A stretch of 64,000 bases of DNA, taken from Rikenella sp031549665 (GTDB taxonomy: Bacteria; Bacteroidota; Bacteroidia; Bacteroidales; Rikenellaceae). Each line of letters begins with the position of its first letter. Within the stretch, counting starts at the first letter, position 1. Positions 8,270-17,592 of the stretch are shown here, piece after piece. A program made the translations under genes and the position numbers. The notes beneath the pieces were generated by a model, which had not been told where the DNA came from, searched no databases, and worked only from the letters and a program-made list of their open reading frames with translations. Where the stretch lies: contig JAVBPJ010000001.1 in the NCBI GenBank assembly GCA_031549665.1, positions 1 to 64,000 of the forward strand. The letters are read 5' to 3'.

Positions 8270-8980
8270 ATGTCGAAATACAAACGCATTCTACTCAAGC
8301 TCAGCGGCGAATCGCTGATGGGCAGCGACCGTTACGGAATCAATCCGTCCGTCATCACCGCCTACGCCACCCAAATCAAGGCGGCGGCCGAGAGCGGCGT
8401 ACAGATCGGTATCGTCATCGGCGGCGGAAACATCTTCCGCGGCATGAGCGGCGTGGGCAAGGGCTTCGACCGTGTGCGGGGCGACCAAATGGGCATGCTG
8501 GCCACGGTGATCAACTCGCTGGCCCTGCAATCGGCCCTCGAAAGCATCGGCGCTCCGGCGCGGGTACTCACCTCGATCGCCATGTCGCCCGTGGGCGAAC
8601 ACTACTCAAAACAACGCGCCGTCGAACTGCTGGAACAGGGAGTAGTGGTGATCGTGGCCGGAGGAACCGGCAATCCCTTCTTCACCACCGACACCGCTTC
8701 GGCCCTGCGCGGGGTGGAACTCGAAGCCGACGTGCTGCTCAAGGGAACGCGCGTGGACGGCGTCTACACGGCCGATCCCGAGAAAGAGCCCACGGCCACA
8801 AAATTCGCAACCATCTCGTTCGGCGAAGTGATCGCCAAACGGCTCAAAGTCATGGACCTGACCGCCTTTACCCTCTGCATGGAAAACAACCTGCCGATCG
8901 TCGTGTTCGACATGGACACGGTGGGCAACCTGGCCCGAGTGGTCGAGGGCGACTCCATCGGAACTCTTGTAACAAACTAA
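8270..8980 (+). CDS. pyrH: uridylate kinase (UMP kinase)
   Basis: Phosphorylates UMP to UDP in pyrimidine nucleotide synthesis. Seen: the N-terminal KRILLKLSGES substrate and phosphate loop, GGGNIFRG, VAGGTGNPFFTTDTA and LLKGTRVDGVYTADP, all typical of hexameric bacterial UMP kinases of the amino-acid-kinase fold. The length of 236 aa is standard. The start follows an A/C-rich leader with no Shine-Dalgarno sequence. It pairs with frr (21-nt gap), a common bacterial arrangement. Confidence 0.96.
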   Translation: MSKYKRILLKLSGESLMGSDRYGINPSVITAYATQIKAAAESGVQIGIVIGGGNIFRGMSGVGKGFDRVRGDQMGMLATVINSLALQSALESIGAPARVLTSIAMSPVGEHYSKQRAVELLEQGVVVIVAGGTGNPFFTTDTASALRGVELEADVLLKGTRVDGVYTADPEKEPTATKFATISFGEVIAKRLKVMDLTAFTLCMENNLPIVVFDMDTVGNLARVVEGDSIGTLVTN

Positions 8981-9001
8981 CAACCACACGCATACAAACC
9001 T

Positions 9002-9565
9002 ATGGGACACAAACGTGAAATCATCGATGCCGCCATCCCCAAGATGGACAAGGCATTTGAACACTTCGAGGCCGAAGTGGCCGCCGTCAAGGCCGGAAAA
9101 GCCAGCATCAACGTACTGAATGGAGTTATGGTCGAATCGTACGGTTCGCAAATGCCCGTCAACCAAGTAGCCAGCGTAACGGTGCCGGATGCCAAAACCA
9201 TCCTGGTGCAGCCCTGGGACAAAACCCTGCTCGGAGCCATCGAAAAGGCCCTGATCAACGCCAACCTGGGGATGACCCCCTCGAACAACGGCGAAACGAT
9301 CCGGCTCAACGTGCCGCCGCTGACCGAAGAGCGCCGCAAGGTTCTCGTGAAACAGATCCGCGGCGAGGGCGAAAACGCCCGCATCAGCCTGCGGAACATC
9401 CGCCGCGACGCCATCGAGGCGATCAAAAAATCGATCAAAGCCGACGGCCTGCCCGAAGACGTAGCCAAGGACGGCGAGGACGAAATCCAAAAACTGATGG
9501 ACAAATACTCCAAGCGGATCGACGAAGTGTTGGCCGCCAAGGAGAAAGAGATGATGACGGTTTAG
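9002..9565 (+). CDS. frr: ribosome recycling factor
   Basis: Splits post-termination ribosomes together with EF-G. It is 187 aa with the expected pattern: long charged helices at both ends, a middle domain containing VTVPDAKTILVQPWDK, the RLNVPPLTEERRK hinge and the ISLRNIRRDA segment. It follows pyrH closely and is closed by the strong hairpin at 9601-9658, which it shares with the convergent rnr. Confidence 0.96.
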   Translation: MGHKREIIDAAIPKMDKAFEHFEAEVAAVKAGKASINVLNGVMVESYGSQMPVNQVASVTVPDAKTILVQPWDKTLLGAIEKALINANLGMTPSNNGETIRLNVPPLTEERRKVLVKQIRGEGENARISLRNIRRDAIEAIKKSIKADGLPEDVAKDGEDEIQKLMDKYSKRIDEVLAAKEKEMMTV

Positions 9566-9600
9566 GCCGCTCCTCCGCCCGCCCCCCCCTCTCTCACAGA

Positions 9601-9658
9601 ACGACAGACACCGAAGAGCGAACCCGTTAGCGGGAACTCTTCGGTGTCTGTCGTTTTA
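9601..9658. terminator. bidirectional terminator between frr and rnr
   Basis: An 18-bp perfect inverted repeat (9601-9618 with 9637-9654) and an inner CCCG/CGGG stem, followed by TTTT on the plus strand. It sits between convergent genes; the U-tail favours frr. Confidence 0.85.
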
Positions 9659-9669
9659 TCGCAGCCGGA

Positions 9670-11997
9670 CTACCTGCGCTTTTTACCCCCGCCTCCGCCG
9701 CGCCGTTTTTCGCGTGCTGTGTCCCGCATCGGGAAGCTGTTCACCGTAGGCCGGCTCTCCACCGGATGGAACGAACGGGTGTGGAAGTCGATCGAGCCGA
9801 GCAGTTCGAAATCGAGCTGTTTCCGTTTCAGGTCGGCCCGTTTGATGCCGATGCGCACCTCGTCGCCAAGGGTGAACCTGCGCCCGCGGGCGTGGCCGAC
9901 CACCGAATAGCTTTCGGGGTCGAAAGCGTAATAGTCGTCCGAAAGATCGCGCAGGGCGACCATTCCCTCGATGTGGTTCTCCTTCAGCTCGACGTAGAGT
10001 CCCCAGTCGGTAACGCCCGAGATGGTGCCGTCGAACTCCTGTCCGATCTTGTCTCCCATAAACTCCACCATCTTGTACTTGATCGAGGCGCGTTCGGCTT
10101 CGGCGGCGCGCACCTCCATGGCCGAGGAGTGGTCGCACAGCTCTTCGTAGACCTCCTTGTTTTCGGAACGGCCCCCATCCAGATAGTGCTGCAACAGGCG
10201 GTGCACCATCATGTCGGGGTAGCGGCGGATGGGCGAGGTGAAATGGGTGTAGTAATCGAACGCCAGCCCGTAGTGTCCGATGTTGGTGGTGGAGTAAACC
10301 GCCTTGGCCATGGAGCGGATCGCAAGGGTCGAGATGAGGTTCTCCTCCTTTTTCCCCTTGACGTCGCCCAGCAAACGGGTCAGTTCCTTAGCAACCGCCT
10401 TCCCCTTATCGGCTTTGAATGAATAACCGAAACGGGCGACGAACTGGCGGAAGTTATCGAGTTTTTCCTGGTTGGGTTTGTCGTGAATCCGGTAGACAAA
10501 GGTGCGGTCGCTCTTGCCTCCGGTCTTTTTTTTGCCGATAAATTCGGCCACTTTGCGGTTGGCCAGCAACATGAAGTCTTCGATCAGCTGGTTCGAGTCT
10601 TTCATCTGCTTGAAGTAAACGCTCAGCGGTTTTCCGTCGGGTGCGAGGATAAATTTGGCCTCGTCGCGTTCGAACCCGATCGACCCGTTGCGAAAACGCT
10701 CGGCGCGCAGGATTTTGGCCAGCCGGTCGAGGGTCAGCAGTTCCACTTTGTAGGTATCGTCGCCGCCTTCGATCACAGCCTGCGCCTCTTCGTAGGTGTA
10801 GCGGCGGTCGGAGAGGATGACGGTGCGGCCAAACCATTCGTTTTTGAGCTGGGCCAGGTCGTCCATCTCGAAAATGGCCGAGAAGCAGAGTTTCTCTTCG
10901 TTCGGACGGAGCGAACAGAGTTCGTTCGAGAGCTTTTCGGGCAGCATCGGCACGGTGCGGTCGACCAGGTAGACCGACGTGGCCCGCTCGACGGCCTCGG
11001 CCTCGATCGGACTCCCCGGACGGACATAGTGGGTTACGTCGGCAATGTGAACGCCCACCTCCCAATGCCCGTTGGGCAGTTTGCGGATCGACAGGGCGTC
11101 GTCGAAATCTTTGGCATCGGCGGGGTCGATCGTAAAGGTGGTGATCCCGCGCATGTCGCGCCGCTTGGCAAACTCTTCGGGGGTGAGGTCGGCCGGAATC
11201 CTGGCGGCCAGCTCTTCGAGGTTATCGGGGAAGCGGTACGGGAGTTCGAACTCCGCCAGGATGGCGTGCATCTCGGTGTTGTTTTCACCGGCGTTGCCCA
11301 GCACATCGACCACTTCGCCCAGCGGATTCTTCGCGGTTTCGGGCCACTCCACAATCTTCACAATCACCTTTTGTCCGTCCTGTGCGCCGTTCAGGTTTCG
11401 CAGCGGCACAAAAATGTCGGTCGGAACACGGCGCGAATCCACCACCACGAAGGCGGCCCGTTCCGAAAGTTCGATCCGGCCGACAAAGGTGCGTTTGCTC
11501 ATTTGCAGGATTTCGACCACCTCGCCCTGGATCCGTCCGTCGCGGCGGCGGCCGATCACAGCCACCCGCACCCGGTCGCCGTGCATGGCGTGGTGGACGT
11601 GCTGGGGTTCGACGATCATGTCTTTTTCGTCGGGGTCCTCGCCTTCCAGTTGGATGTAGGCCATCCCGCTGGCGGTCATGTCCACGATCCCCTCGCGGGT
11701 GTTGAGGGCGTTGCTGCGGCTGAGGCGGTACTGTCCCTTGTCTACTTTTTCGATCACTCCCTCCTTGATCATCTGATCGAGCAGGCCCCGCACCAGGATC
11801 GCCCCCTGGCTCCCGTGCAAGCCGATCTGCGAGGCGGCCTGTTTGGCGTTGTACACGCGCGAGGGGTGGTCGCTGAACTGTTCGAACAGCATGCGTTTTA
11901 TTTCACGCACGGCCAGTTGCGGCAGCGAATGGGTGTCGATGTCGGCCTCAATGTCGGCCAGTACGGTTTGGGGGAGCGCTTTGGATTGTTTTTTCAT
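9670..11997 (-). CDS. rnr: ribonuclease R
   Basis: A 3'-5' exoribonuclease of the RNase II family that degrades structured RNA. Domains in order: N-terminal winged-helix region (about 25-90), cold-shock/OB domains (about 95-240), the RNB catalytic domain with its acidic cluster DPADAKDFDDA (291-301), and a C-terminal S1 domain starting near GTISGVTDWGLYVEL. The protein ends in a short tail of Arg, Lys and Gly that probably binds RNA. Length 775 aa is normal. It lies 16 nt after the symporter gene and is probably in the same transcript. Confidence 0.95.
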   Translation of the reverse strand: MKKQSKALPQTVLADIEADIDTHSLPQLAVREIKRMLFEQFSDHPSRVYNAKQAASQIGLHGSQGAILVRGLLDQMIKEGVIEKVDKGQYRLSRSNALNTREGIVDMTASGMAYIQLEGEDPDEKDMIVEPQHVHHAMHGDRVRVAVIGRRRDGRIQGEVVEILQMSKRTFVGRIELSERAAFVVVDSRRVPTDIFVPLRNLNGAQDGQKVIVKIVEWPETAKNPLGEVVDVLGNAGENNTEMHAILAEFELPYRFPDNLEELAARIPADLTPEEFAKRRDMRGITTFTIDPADAKDFDDALSIRKLPNGHWEVGVHIADVTHYVRPGSPIEAEAVERATSVYLVDRTVPMLPEKLSNELCSLRPNEEKLCFSAIFEMDDLAQLKNEWFGRTVILSDRRYTYEEAQAVIEGGDDTYKVELLTLDRLAKILRAERFRNGSIGFERDEAKFILAPDGKPLSVYFKQMKDSNQLIEDFMLLANRKVAEFIGKKKTGGKSDRTFVYRIHDKPNQEKLDNFRQFVARFGYSFKADKGKAVAKELTRLLGDVKGKKEENLISTLAIRSMAKAVYSTTNIGHYGLAFDYYTHFTSPIRRYPDMMVHRLLQHYLDGGRSENKEVYEELCDHSSAMEVRAAEAERASIKYKMVEFMGDKIGQEFDGTISGVTDWGLYVELKENHIEGMVALRDLSDDYYAFDPESYSVVGHARGRRFTLGDEVRIGIKRADLKRKQLDFELLGSIDFHTRSFHPVESRPTVNSFPMRDTAREKRRGGGGGKKRR

Positions 11998-12013
11998 AAT
12001 GGGTCGGTTCCGT

Positions 12014-13309
12014 TTATCCCTGAACGGGTACGGAATTTACAGGTTCTTTTTGATTTGGGCGGTCTGCCAGCAGGGAGACAGTGGCATCGCCGGTTACATT
12101 GGCCACGGTGCGGAGCATATCCAGCGGACGGTCGAGCCCCAGGATCAGCGCCAGCCCCTCGGGCGGCACGCCGATCGAGGAGAGTACCATCAGCAGCACG
12201 ACGATGCTCCCCCCGGGGATACCCGGAGTTCCGATCGACGAGAGGGTGCAGGTGGCCACCAGCGTAACCATCTCGGCCCAGCCGAGGTGAATGCCCAATA
12301 CCTGGGCGATGAAGACGGCGGCTACGGCCTGGTAGAGGCTGGTGCCGTCCATGTTGATGGTCATTCCGGTGGGCAACACGAACGAGGCGGTTTGGGGCGA
12401 AACGCCCAGCCGCCGTTCGACGGTCTCCATGTTGAACGGAAGGGTGGCCGCGCTCGAACTGGTGGTGAACGCCACCAATTGAACGGGGAATATTTCGCGG
12501 ATGAACTTGCCGGCCGAAATCCGGGTAAAAAGTTGCACCAACAGGGGGTAGAATCCCCAAATAATCAACGCCAGCCCCAGTACCACGGTAACCACGTAAA
12601 GCCCCAGCGCGCCGAGCAGTTCGACGTTTCCGGCGGTGTCGGAGATCATTCCGGCCATCAGGGCGAACACCCCGACGGGAGCAAAACGCATGATCAGGTC
12701 GATGACCTTGAGGATCACGGCGTCGAGGGCCTCCAACAGATTCAGGAACGGCGCGCTCTTTTCGCGCCCCACCAGCAGGATGGCCACGCCCAGCAGCAGG
12801 GCGATTACGATCACCTGCAGCATGCCGCCGTTGTTGCCGAGCGACCCCACCATGTTTTCGGGAAAAACGTCGACCAGCATTTGGAGCGGCGGACGTTCGC
12901 CGACGGTTTCGACCTGTTGGCTGCGGGCGGCGATATTCTCGCCATAACTGGTCTGCAACACCGAGGCGCTCTCGGGGCTGACCGTACGACCCGGGGCGAT
13001 GACCTGCACCAGGGTCAATCCCAGCAGAATGGCGGCCACGGTGGTGGTCAGGTAAAGGCCGATGGTGCGAACGCCCAGCTTCGACAGGGTGCCGATGTCT
13101 CCGATGTTGGCCACTCCACGGATCAGCGAAACCAGCACAAGGGGAATGGCGATGAATTTCAGCAACCGCATGAATATCTCGCCAAAGGGCTTGATCCAGT
13201 CGTTCACCTGAGGGGTCCAGTTTCCGTGTACGGCCAAAAAGCCGGCCCCGACGCCAAGCGCCATCCCGATCAGGATTTTTACGTAGAGGGGGAATTTTCT
13301 GGGTTTCAT
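12014..13309 (-). CDS. dicarboxylate/amino acid:cation symporter (DAACS family)
   Basis: A 431-aa inner-membrane carrier of the GltP/DctA type, taking up glutamate, aspartate or C4-dicarboxylates with H+ or Na+. Seen: about eight hydrophobic segments, the serine-rich SSSAATLPF re-entrant loop, the NMDGT-type motif within GMTINMDGTSLYQAVAAVF, GIPGGSIVVL and the final DRPLDMLRTVANVTGD segment. The exact substrate cannot be told from sequence. It lies just upstream of rnr (16 nt). No -7 box is obvious in the short region after the ppiD terminator. Confidence 0.88.
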   Translation of the reverse strand: MKPRKFPLYVKILIGMALGVGAGFLAVHGNWTPQVNDWIKPFGEIFMRLLKFIAIPLVLVSLIRGVANIGDIGTLSKLGVRTIGLYLTTTVAAILLGLTLVQVIAPGRTVSPESASVLQTSYGENIAARSQQVETVGERPPLQMLVDVFPENMVGSLGNNGGMLQVIVIALLLGVAILLVGREKSAPFLNLLEALDAVILKVIDLIMRFAPVGVFALMAGMISDTAGNVELLGALGLYVVTVVLGLALIIWGFYPLLVQLFTRISAGKFIREIFPVQLVAFTTSSSAATLPFNMETVERRLGVSPQTASFVLPTGMTINMDGTSLYQAVAAVFIAQVLGIHLGWAEMVTLVATCTLSSIGTPGIPGGSIVVLLMVLSSIGVPPEGLALILGLDRPLDMLRTVANVTGDATVSLLADRPNQKEPVNSVPVQG

Positions 13310-13350
13310 CGTCGGAAATCGGGTTGTTTCGTCGGGAACGGGTTTGATTC

Positions 13351-13386
13351 AAAAAAGAGGGATCCGGTAGCTCCGGCCCCTCTTTT
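13351..13386 (-). terminator. ppiD terminator
   Basis: AAAAGAGGG (13353-13361) pairs with CCCTCTTTT (13378-13386), with an inner CCGG/CCGG stem. The A-run at 13351-13356 gives a U-tail on the minus strand after ppiD. Confidence 0.8.
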
Positions 13387-13415
13387 GTGTTCGATTATTT
13401 TCTACCGGAGGTTCT

Positions 13416-15479
13416 TTAGTAGAAGCGGTAGCGGGTGTCCTGAACGTCGGTCATTTCAATGACGGCCTGATAGGCGGCCGCAAAGGCGCTTTGCTGCGCT
13501 TCGGCCATCAGGCGGGCTTTTTCCACCAGCGGGTCTACGGCCGCGATCGATTCCGACACGGGTTGCACGCCATACACTCCGATACGTCCTACGATGGGCT
13601 TCGAGAGGGTTCCGGTTTTAGCGGCCAACGCTCCGCCGACAAAGGCGGGATCGAAGCCCACTTCGGGGGCCATGAAACTTTGGAAGGTGATTTCGGGCGC
13701 TTCGATCACCTGGAGGTTCAATTTGGCGGCTAGCTCGTCCAGCGAGGCGGCTCCCTGTTGTTTGGCGGCCAGCAGTTCGCCTTTCTTTTGCAGCACCACT
13801 TGCTCTTTGGCAAAAGCCTTGGCCTGTTCGAAGGTAGCGACGCCTTTGGCGCGTACGTCGGCCACTTTGGCGATCACAAAGTGATTGCCGAACTCCATTA
13901 CTTCCGAAACGTCGCCCTGCTTGCCGTTAAAGGCCCAGCGAACCAATTCGCGCGACTGGGGCAGTCCGCCCACGCTGGATTCGTCGGAACGGAAAGTGGC
14001 CACGCGGCGGGCCAGCGCATCTTTGGTTACGGAAGCCTCGAAATCGCCTTTGGCTTCAGTGGCAAATTTACCGGCTTTGGCGTAGGCGTCAGCGCGGGTT
14101 ATTTCGTTGGCTTCGATGTTGTGGGTAATCAAGCCTATTTGGATCTTTTTCGACTCGCCGATCGTGCGCATCACCTGCACCAGGTGCAGGGCGTTGCCGG
14201 TGTTGACCAGTTTGGTTTCGCCCACCTTGGCTCCCTGGAGGGCTTCGGCGAACTGGGGGGTCAAGGTCTGCGGGTCGAGCAGGCCGATCTTTCCTCCGTC
14301 CTGGGCGGTTTGGGGGTCTTCCGAGAAGCTGGCGGCCAGGGCGACAAAATCGCCGCCTTTTTGAATGACTTTCATCAGGCTGTCGGCCAGTTGCGTTTTG
14401 GTACCGGCCAGAGCGATGTGGCGCAACTCAACGCTGTCGGGCAAAACGGCCACGTCGGCAATGCGGGCCGTGGTCCACTGGTCGCCGTTCAGCACGGGGC
14501 CGTAAATTTGGTCGGGAGTGGCGGTGGCAACGAAGGTGGCCAGTTCGCCGCTGAAGTCGGACGGGTTGTGGTAGCGGGCGTCGAAGGGAATTTGCGAATT
14601 GAGCGACACGAATTGCTGCACGTCGGTGGCGGTAGCCAGCTCGGTGGCGATTTGGTGGATTTTCTTCTCGGCTTCGGCGTAGTCGTTGGGCGAGGGAAGG
14701 GCTTCGAACGACACGTAGGCGATTTCGCGCACGTCTTCCTGGCGGAACACCTCCTGGTGCTTGTCGTAGTAGGCGCGGATCTCGCGGTCGGTTACAGCCA
14801 CGGTCGAATCGGGGATCGACGTGTAGCGGTCCACCACATAGCGCAGGTTGGCCGTTTTGGCTGCCAGACCGGCCGATTGCTCGGCTTCGAATTTGGTTAC
14901 GTAGCAGGCTTTCTGCATCAGGTCGGCAAATTTCGCGCGCAGTTGCTGGGCTTCCACTTCGTCCTGCAGGTAGTTCCAGAACAGTTGCATACTGCCGGTT
15001 TGGTCCTGTCCCACCTGGGCCACAAAGGCTTGCAGGTAGGCGGGGTCGTACATGCCTGTTTGCTGGTTGGCGAACATTTGGGCGATCAGGGGCGATATCC
15101 GGCCCTGGTTTCCGCTGATGAGTTCGACCATTTCGTCTTCGGCGACGTTCAGTCCGATTTCGGAGGCGGCGGGAACGAACGCGCGTTCGCGCAGGGTGAT
15201 GTCCCAGGCTTGGGTTTTGAGCATTTCGGTCTGCTCTTCGTTCACTCCCTGTTGGCCGGTGGTAATGCGTTGCACCTCGGTGAGCGAATTGATCAATTCA
15301 CCGTACTCCTGGGTGGAAATTTTTTCGCCGTTGATCTTGCCGACGTTCATCTTGGAGCTGCCGATCAGCGTGTTGCCGGAGGAGATCAGGTCGCCCAGCA
15401 GGAAGGCGATCAGCGCGATCCCGATGATGACGGCCAAAAGAATGCCTGACTTATTCCGTAGCGAATTGAGAGTTGCCAT
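13416..15479 (-). CDS. ppiD: PpiD-type periplasmic peptidyl-prolyl isomerase/chaperone
   Basis: A 687-aa protein with an N-terminal membrane anchor (about 13-31), a SurA-N-like chaperone domain, and a parvulin-type rotamase domain around LRHIALAG... GGDFVALAASFSEDPQTAQDGG (roughly 345-440). A second, less conserved region follows. Proteins of this build help fold outer-membrane and periplasmic proteins. It closes the conserved Bacteroidetes envelope cluster downstream of the CNNM gene but has its own promoter (15532-15562) and terminator. Whether the rotamase is active cannot be judged from sequence alone. Confidence 0.88.
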   Translation of the reverse strand: MATLNSLRNKSGILLAVIIGIALIAFLLGDLISSGNTLIGSSKMNVGKINGEKISTQEYGELINSLTEVQRITTGQQGVNEEQTEMLKTQAWDITLRERAFVPAASEIGLNVAEDEMVELISGNQGRISPLIAQMFANQQTGMYDPAYLQAFVAQVGQDQTGSMQLFWNYLQDEVEAQQLRAKFADLMQKACYVTKFEAEQSAGLAAKTANLRYVVDRYTSIPDSTVAVTDREIRAYYDKHQEVFRQEDVREIAYVSFEALPSPNDYAEAEKKIHQIATELATATDVQQFVSLNSQIPFDARYHNPSDFSGELATFVATATPDQIYGPVLNGDQWTTARIADVAVLPDSVELRHIALAGTKTQLADSLMKVIQKGGDFVALAASFSEDPQTAQDGGKIGLLDPQTLTPQFAEALQGAKVGETKLVNTGNALHLVQVMRTIGESKKIQIGLITHNIEANEITRADAYAKAGKFATEAKGDFEASVTKDALARRVATFRSDESSVGGLPQSRELVRWAFNGKQGDVSEVMEFGNHFVIAKVADVRAKGVATFEQAKAFAKEQVVLQKKGELLAAKQQGAASLDELAAKLNLQVIEAPEITFQSFMAPEVGFDPAFVGGALAAKTGTLSKPIVGRIGVYGVQPVSESIAAVDPLVEKARLMAEAQQSAFAAAYQAVIEMTDVQDTRYRFY

Positions 15480-15531
15480 TGTGTAAAGGGTCTATGGATG
15501 TGGGATTTGTTCGTTCGGTTTATTAAAGGGA

Positions 15532-15562
15532 CAAATGTACTGCTTTTTCGCGTTGTTTCCAA
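15532..15562 (-). promoter_or_regulatory. ppiD promoter
   Basis: Minus-strand TTG (15560-15562), 20 bp, then TACATTTG (15532-15539), matching the Bacteroidetes -33/-7 pattern about 53 nt upstream of the ATG. Confidence 0.6.
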
Positions 15563-15574
15563 CTACTGCGGGGG

Positions 15575-16819
15575 TTATCCTTTTTTGGTCAGTCGAATCA
15601 GTTCGACCTTGGAGTTGGCCACCCGCAAAATCCGCAGGCTCAGGTGCTGGTCTTCCACCACGTCGCCCGCTTCGGGAATGCTTTCGCTCAGGTAAAGCAC
15701 GTAACCGGCCAGGGTGTCGTAGCGTTCCGACTCGGGGATTTTCAACGAGGGGTAGCTTTGGTTCAGGTGGTCGATCTGGAGCCGCCCCGAGAAGACGTAT
15801 TCGTTGCCGTTTACGCGCTTTTCCACCCAGTCGTCGGTGTCGTGTTCGTCTTCGATTTCGCCGAAAATCTCTTCCAACAGGTCTTCGAGGGTTACCATCC
15901 CTGCCGTGCTGCCGAACTCGTCAATCACAATGGCCATCGATTTGTGTTCCTGGGTCAGGCGTTGCAACAGTTTCTGCTGCGAAAGGGTTTCGGGGACGTA
16001 AAGGGTCTGCTGCAGGATTTGTTCCATCCGCTCGGGCCGGTGGAACAGGCTCTTGAGGTTCACGTAGCCGACCACGTTGTCGACATTGCCGCGGTAAACG
16101 GGCAGGCGCGAGTATCCGCTGGAGATGAACGCTTGCCGGAGCTCTTCCATCGATATGTCGGCGTCGACCGCTTCCATGTCGGTGCGGGGCACCATGCAGT
16201 CGCGGACGCGCTGTTCGGAAAAATCCAAGGCATTCTGAAACAGCCGGTAGCGGTTGCTCTCCTGCTCCTGCGAGGGGTTTTGTCCGGAGGTCTCTTCCAC
16301 CAGCGAAGCAAGATCGACCTTGTCGAAGACGGCGATCTCGGGGCCCCGGTCGACCCGCAGCCCGAGCAGGCGCAACAGGCGGATCGAGAGCCAGGAGGTA
16401 AACCGGGCCAGGGGGTAGAACAGCACATAAAATCCGTACACGGGCGCGGCAAAGGTCTTCAGGTAGAGGTTGGGGTTGGCCTTCACGATGGCCTTGGGGA
16501 TGAACTCGGCCACGAAGATGATGATCAGGGTCGAGATCAGGGTCTCCAGGGCGTAGTTGGTGTTTCCGGTGAGCTGCACGTACAACCGGCTCAGGAAGAT
16601 CGAATAGATGACCAGCGCAATGTTGTTGCCCACCAGGATGGTGGAGAGGTACTGCCCGGGCGAACGCAAAAAAAGCGAAGCGATGTAGTTGTAGCTTTTG
16701 CTCTGTTTTTTTTCGATCTCCAGCCGCAGTTTGTTCGAGGCCGTAAAGGCGATCTCCATCCCCGAAAAGAAGATCGAAAGCAGCAGGGCGCAAAGGGCGA
16801 TGATTATTTCGGTTTGCAT
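15575..16819 (-). CDS. CNNM/CorC-type transmembrane CBS protein (GldE-like)
   Basis: A 414-aa inner-membrane protein of the 'hemolysin' or CNNM family. Seen: an N-terminal DUF21 region with four hydrophobic segments, including FFSGMEIAFTA; two CBS domains (about 190-320, with VPRTDMEAVD and EFGSTAGMVTLEDLLEEIFGEI); and a C-terminal CorC_HlyC domain. Bacteroidetes homologues include the gliding protein GldE; here a role in divalent-ion transport or envelope function is inferred. The ATG at 16819 (MQTEIII) is used because the upstream alternative lies inside lptC. It starts four nt after the lptC stop. Confidence 0.85.
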   Translation of the reverse strand: MQTEIIIALCALLLSIFFSGMEIAFTASNKLRLEIEKKQSKSYNYIASLFLRSPGQYLSTILVGNNIALVIYSIFLSRLYVQLTGNTNYALETLISTLIIIFVAEFIPKAIVKANPNLYLKTFAAPVYGFYVLFYPLARFTSWLSIRLLRLLGLRVDRGPEIAVFDKVDLASLVEETSGQNPSQEQESNRYRLFQNALDFSEQRVRDCMVPRTDMEAVDADISMEELRQAFISSGYSRLPVYRGNVDNVVGYVNLKSLFHRPERMEQILQQTLYVPETLSQQKLLQRLTQEHKSMAIVIDEFGSTAGMVTLEDLLEEIFGEIEDEHDTDDWVEKRVNGNEYVFSGRLQIDHLNQSYPSLKIPESERYDTLAGYVLYLSESIPEAGDVVEDQHLSLRILRVANSKVELIRLTKKG

Positions 16820-16823
16820 GGGT

Positions 16824-17585
16824 TTATTCGAGCAACAGCGTCTCCTTTTGCATGCGCGGCGGGACATTCGAAGCCCCGGGAGAAGTCCTGGGAGGGGTCT
16901 CGGGAGAGGTCTCGGAGGAAGTTTTGGGAGAAACGGGACGGGGGGTCGCAGCGGGGATCGGACTGGAGGAAGGGGATGAATCCGGTCCGCCGGAAGGGGT
17001 TGAAGCGGTGGTATCGGAGGGAGTGGCGTCTACTTCGATCTGTCCGCCGGTGTTGTGGAATGTCCACTCCTCGAAGCTCTGGTCGGCTTCGAAGTTCCGG
17101 CCCACGTGCAGGCTGTTTCCATCGAACACCCGGGCCACCGTGTCGCTGTAGATGCGTCCGCTGCGCTCATCCCAGTAGAGCCGTTCGGTGTACAGGATCC
17201 GGTTGCCGGCATAGTTGTGGGCGACAACGTTCCCGCGGGCGGTCCACAGTTTTTTGGTTTCGTTGTAATGGGCGTAATCGGCGCGGATGTCGCTGTCCAC
17301 GCGCAGCGAGTCGTCGAAGGTTTCGACTTTAATGCCCTGCCGGAATTCCATGAAGGGTTCGGCGGCCAGTTCGTAGCGTTCCAGCAGCGGGGTCTCCATC
17401 CGGTATTGGCGCCGGCCGTTTTCGGAGTTGATAATCCGGTGGTTGTAGCTGATTTGGGTGGGAGTGGTCTCCGGATCGGCAATGGTGGCGGGGGGCTGCT
17501 TTTCGGCACACCCCACAAAGAACGTAGCACCGGCCCACGTCAGGGCCAGCGCTACGCGAAAGGTATGTCGAACGGGATCGACCAC
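16824..17585 (-). CDS. lptC: LptC-family LPS export lipoprotein with low-complexity tail
   Basis: A 253-aa lipoprotein (lipobox ending FVGC, Cys26) with an LptC-like beta-jellyroll region (about 45-185) of the type that bridges the LptB2FG exporter to LptA. The phrases SYNHRIINSENGRRQYRM and FMEFRQGIKVETFD are typical of Bacteroidetes LptC. The last 65 or so residues are Ser/Thr/Pro-rich and lie on a strand with degenerate GGGAG-type DNA repeats (about 16875-16940); this extension is unusual for LptC. It is seven nt downstream of the TPR gene and four nt upstream of the CNNM gene. Confidence 0.78.
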   Translation of the reverse strand: MVDPVRHTFRVALALTWAGATFFVGCAEKQPPATIADPETTPTQISYNHRIINSENGRRQYRMETPLLERYELAAEPFMEFRQGIKVETFDDSLRVDSDIRADYAHYNETKKLWTARGNVVAHNYAGNRILYTERLYWDERSGRIYSDTVARVFDGNSLHVGRNFEADQSFEEWTFHNTGGQIEVDATPSDTTASTPSGGPDSSPSSSPIPAATPRPVSPKTSSETSPETPPRTSPGASNVPPRMQKETLLLE

Positions 17586-17592
17586 GTGGTGT

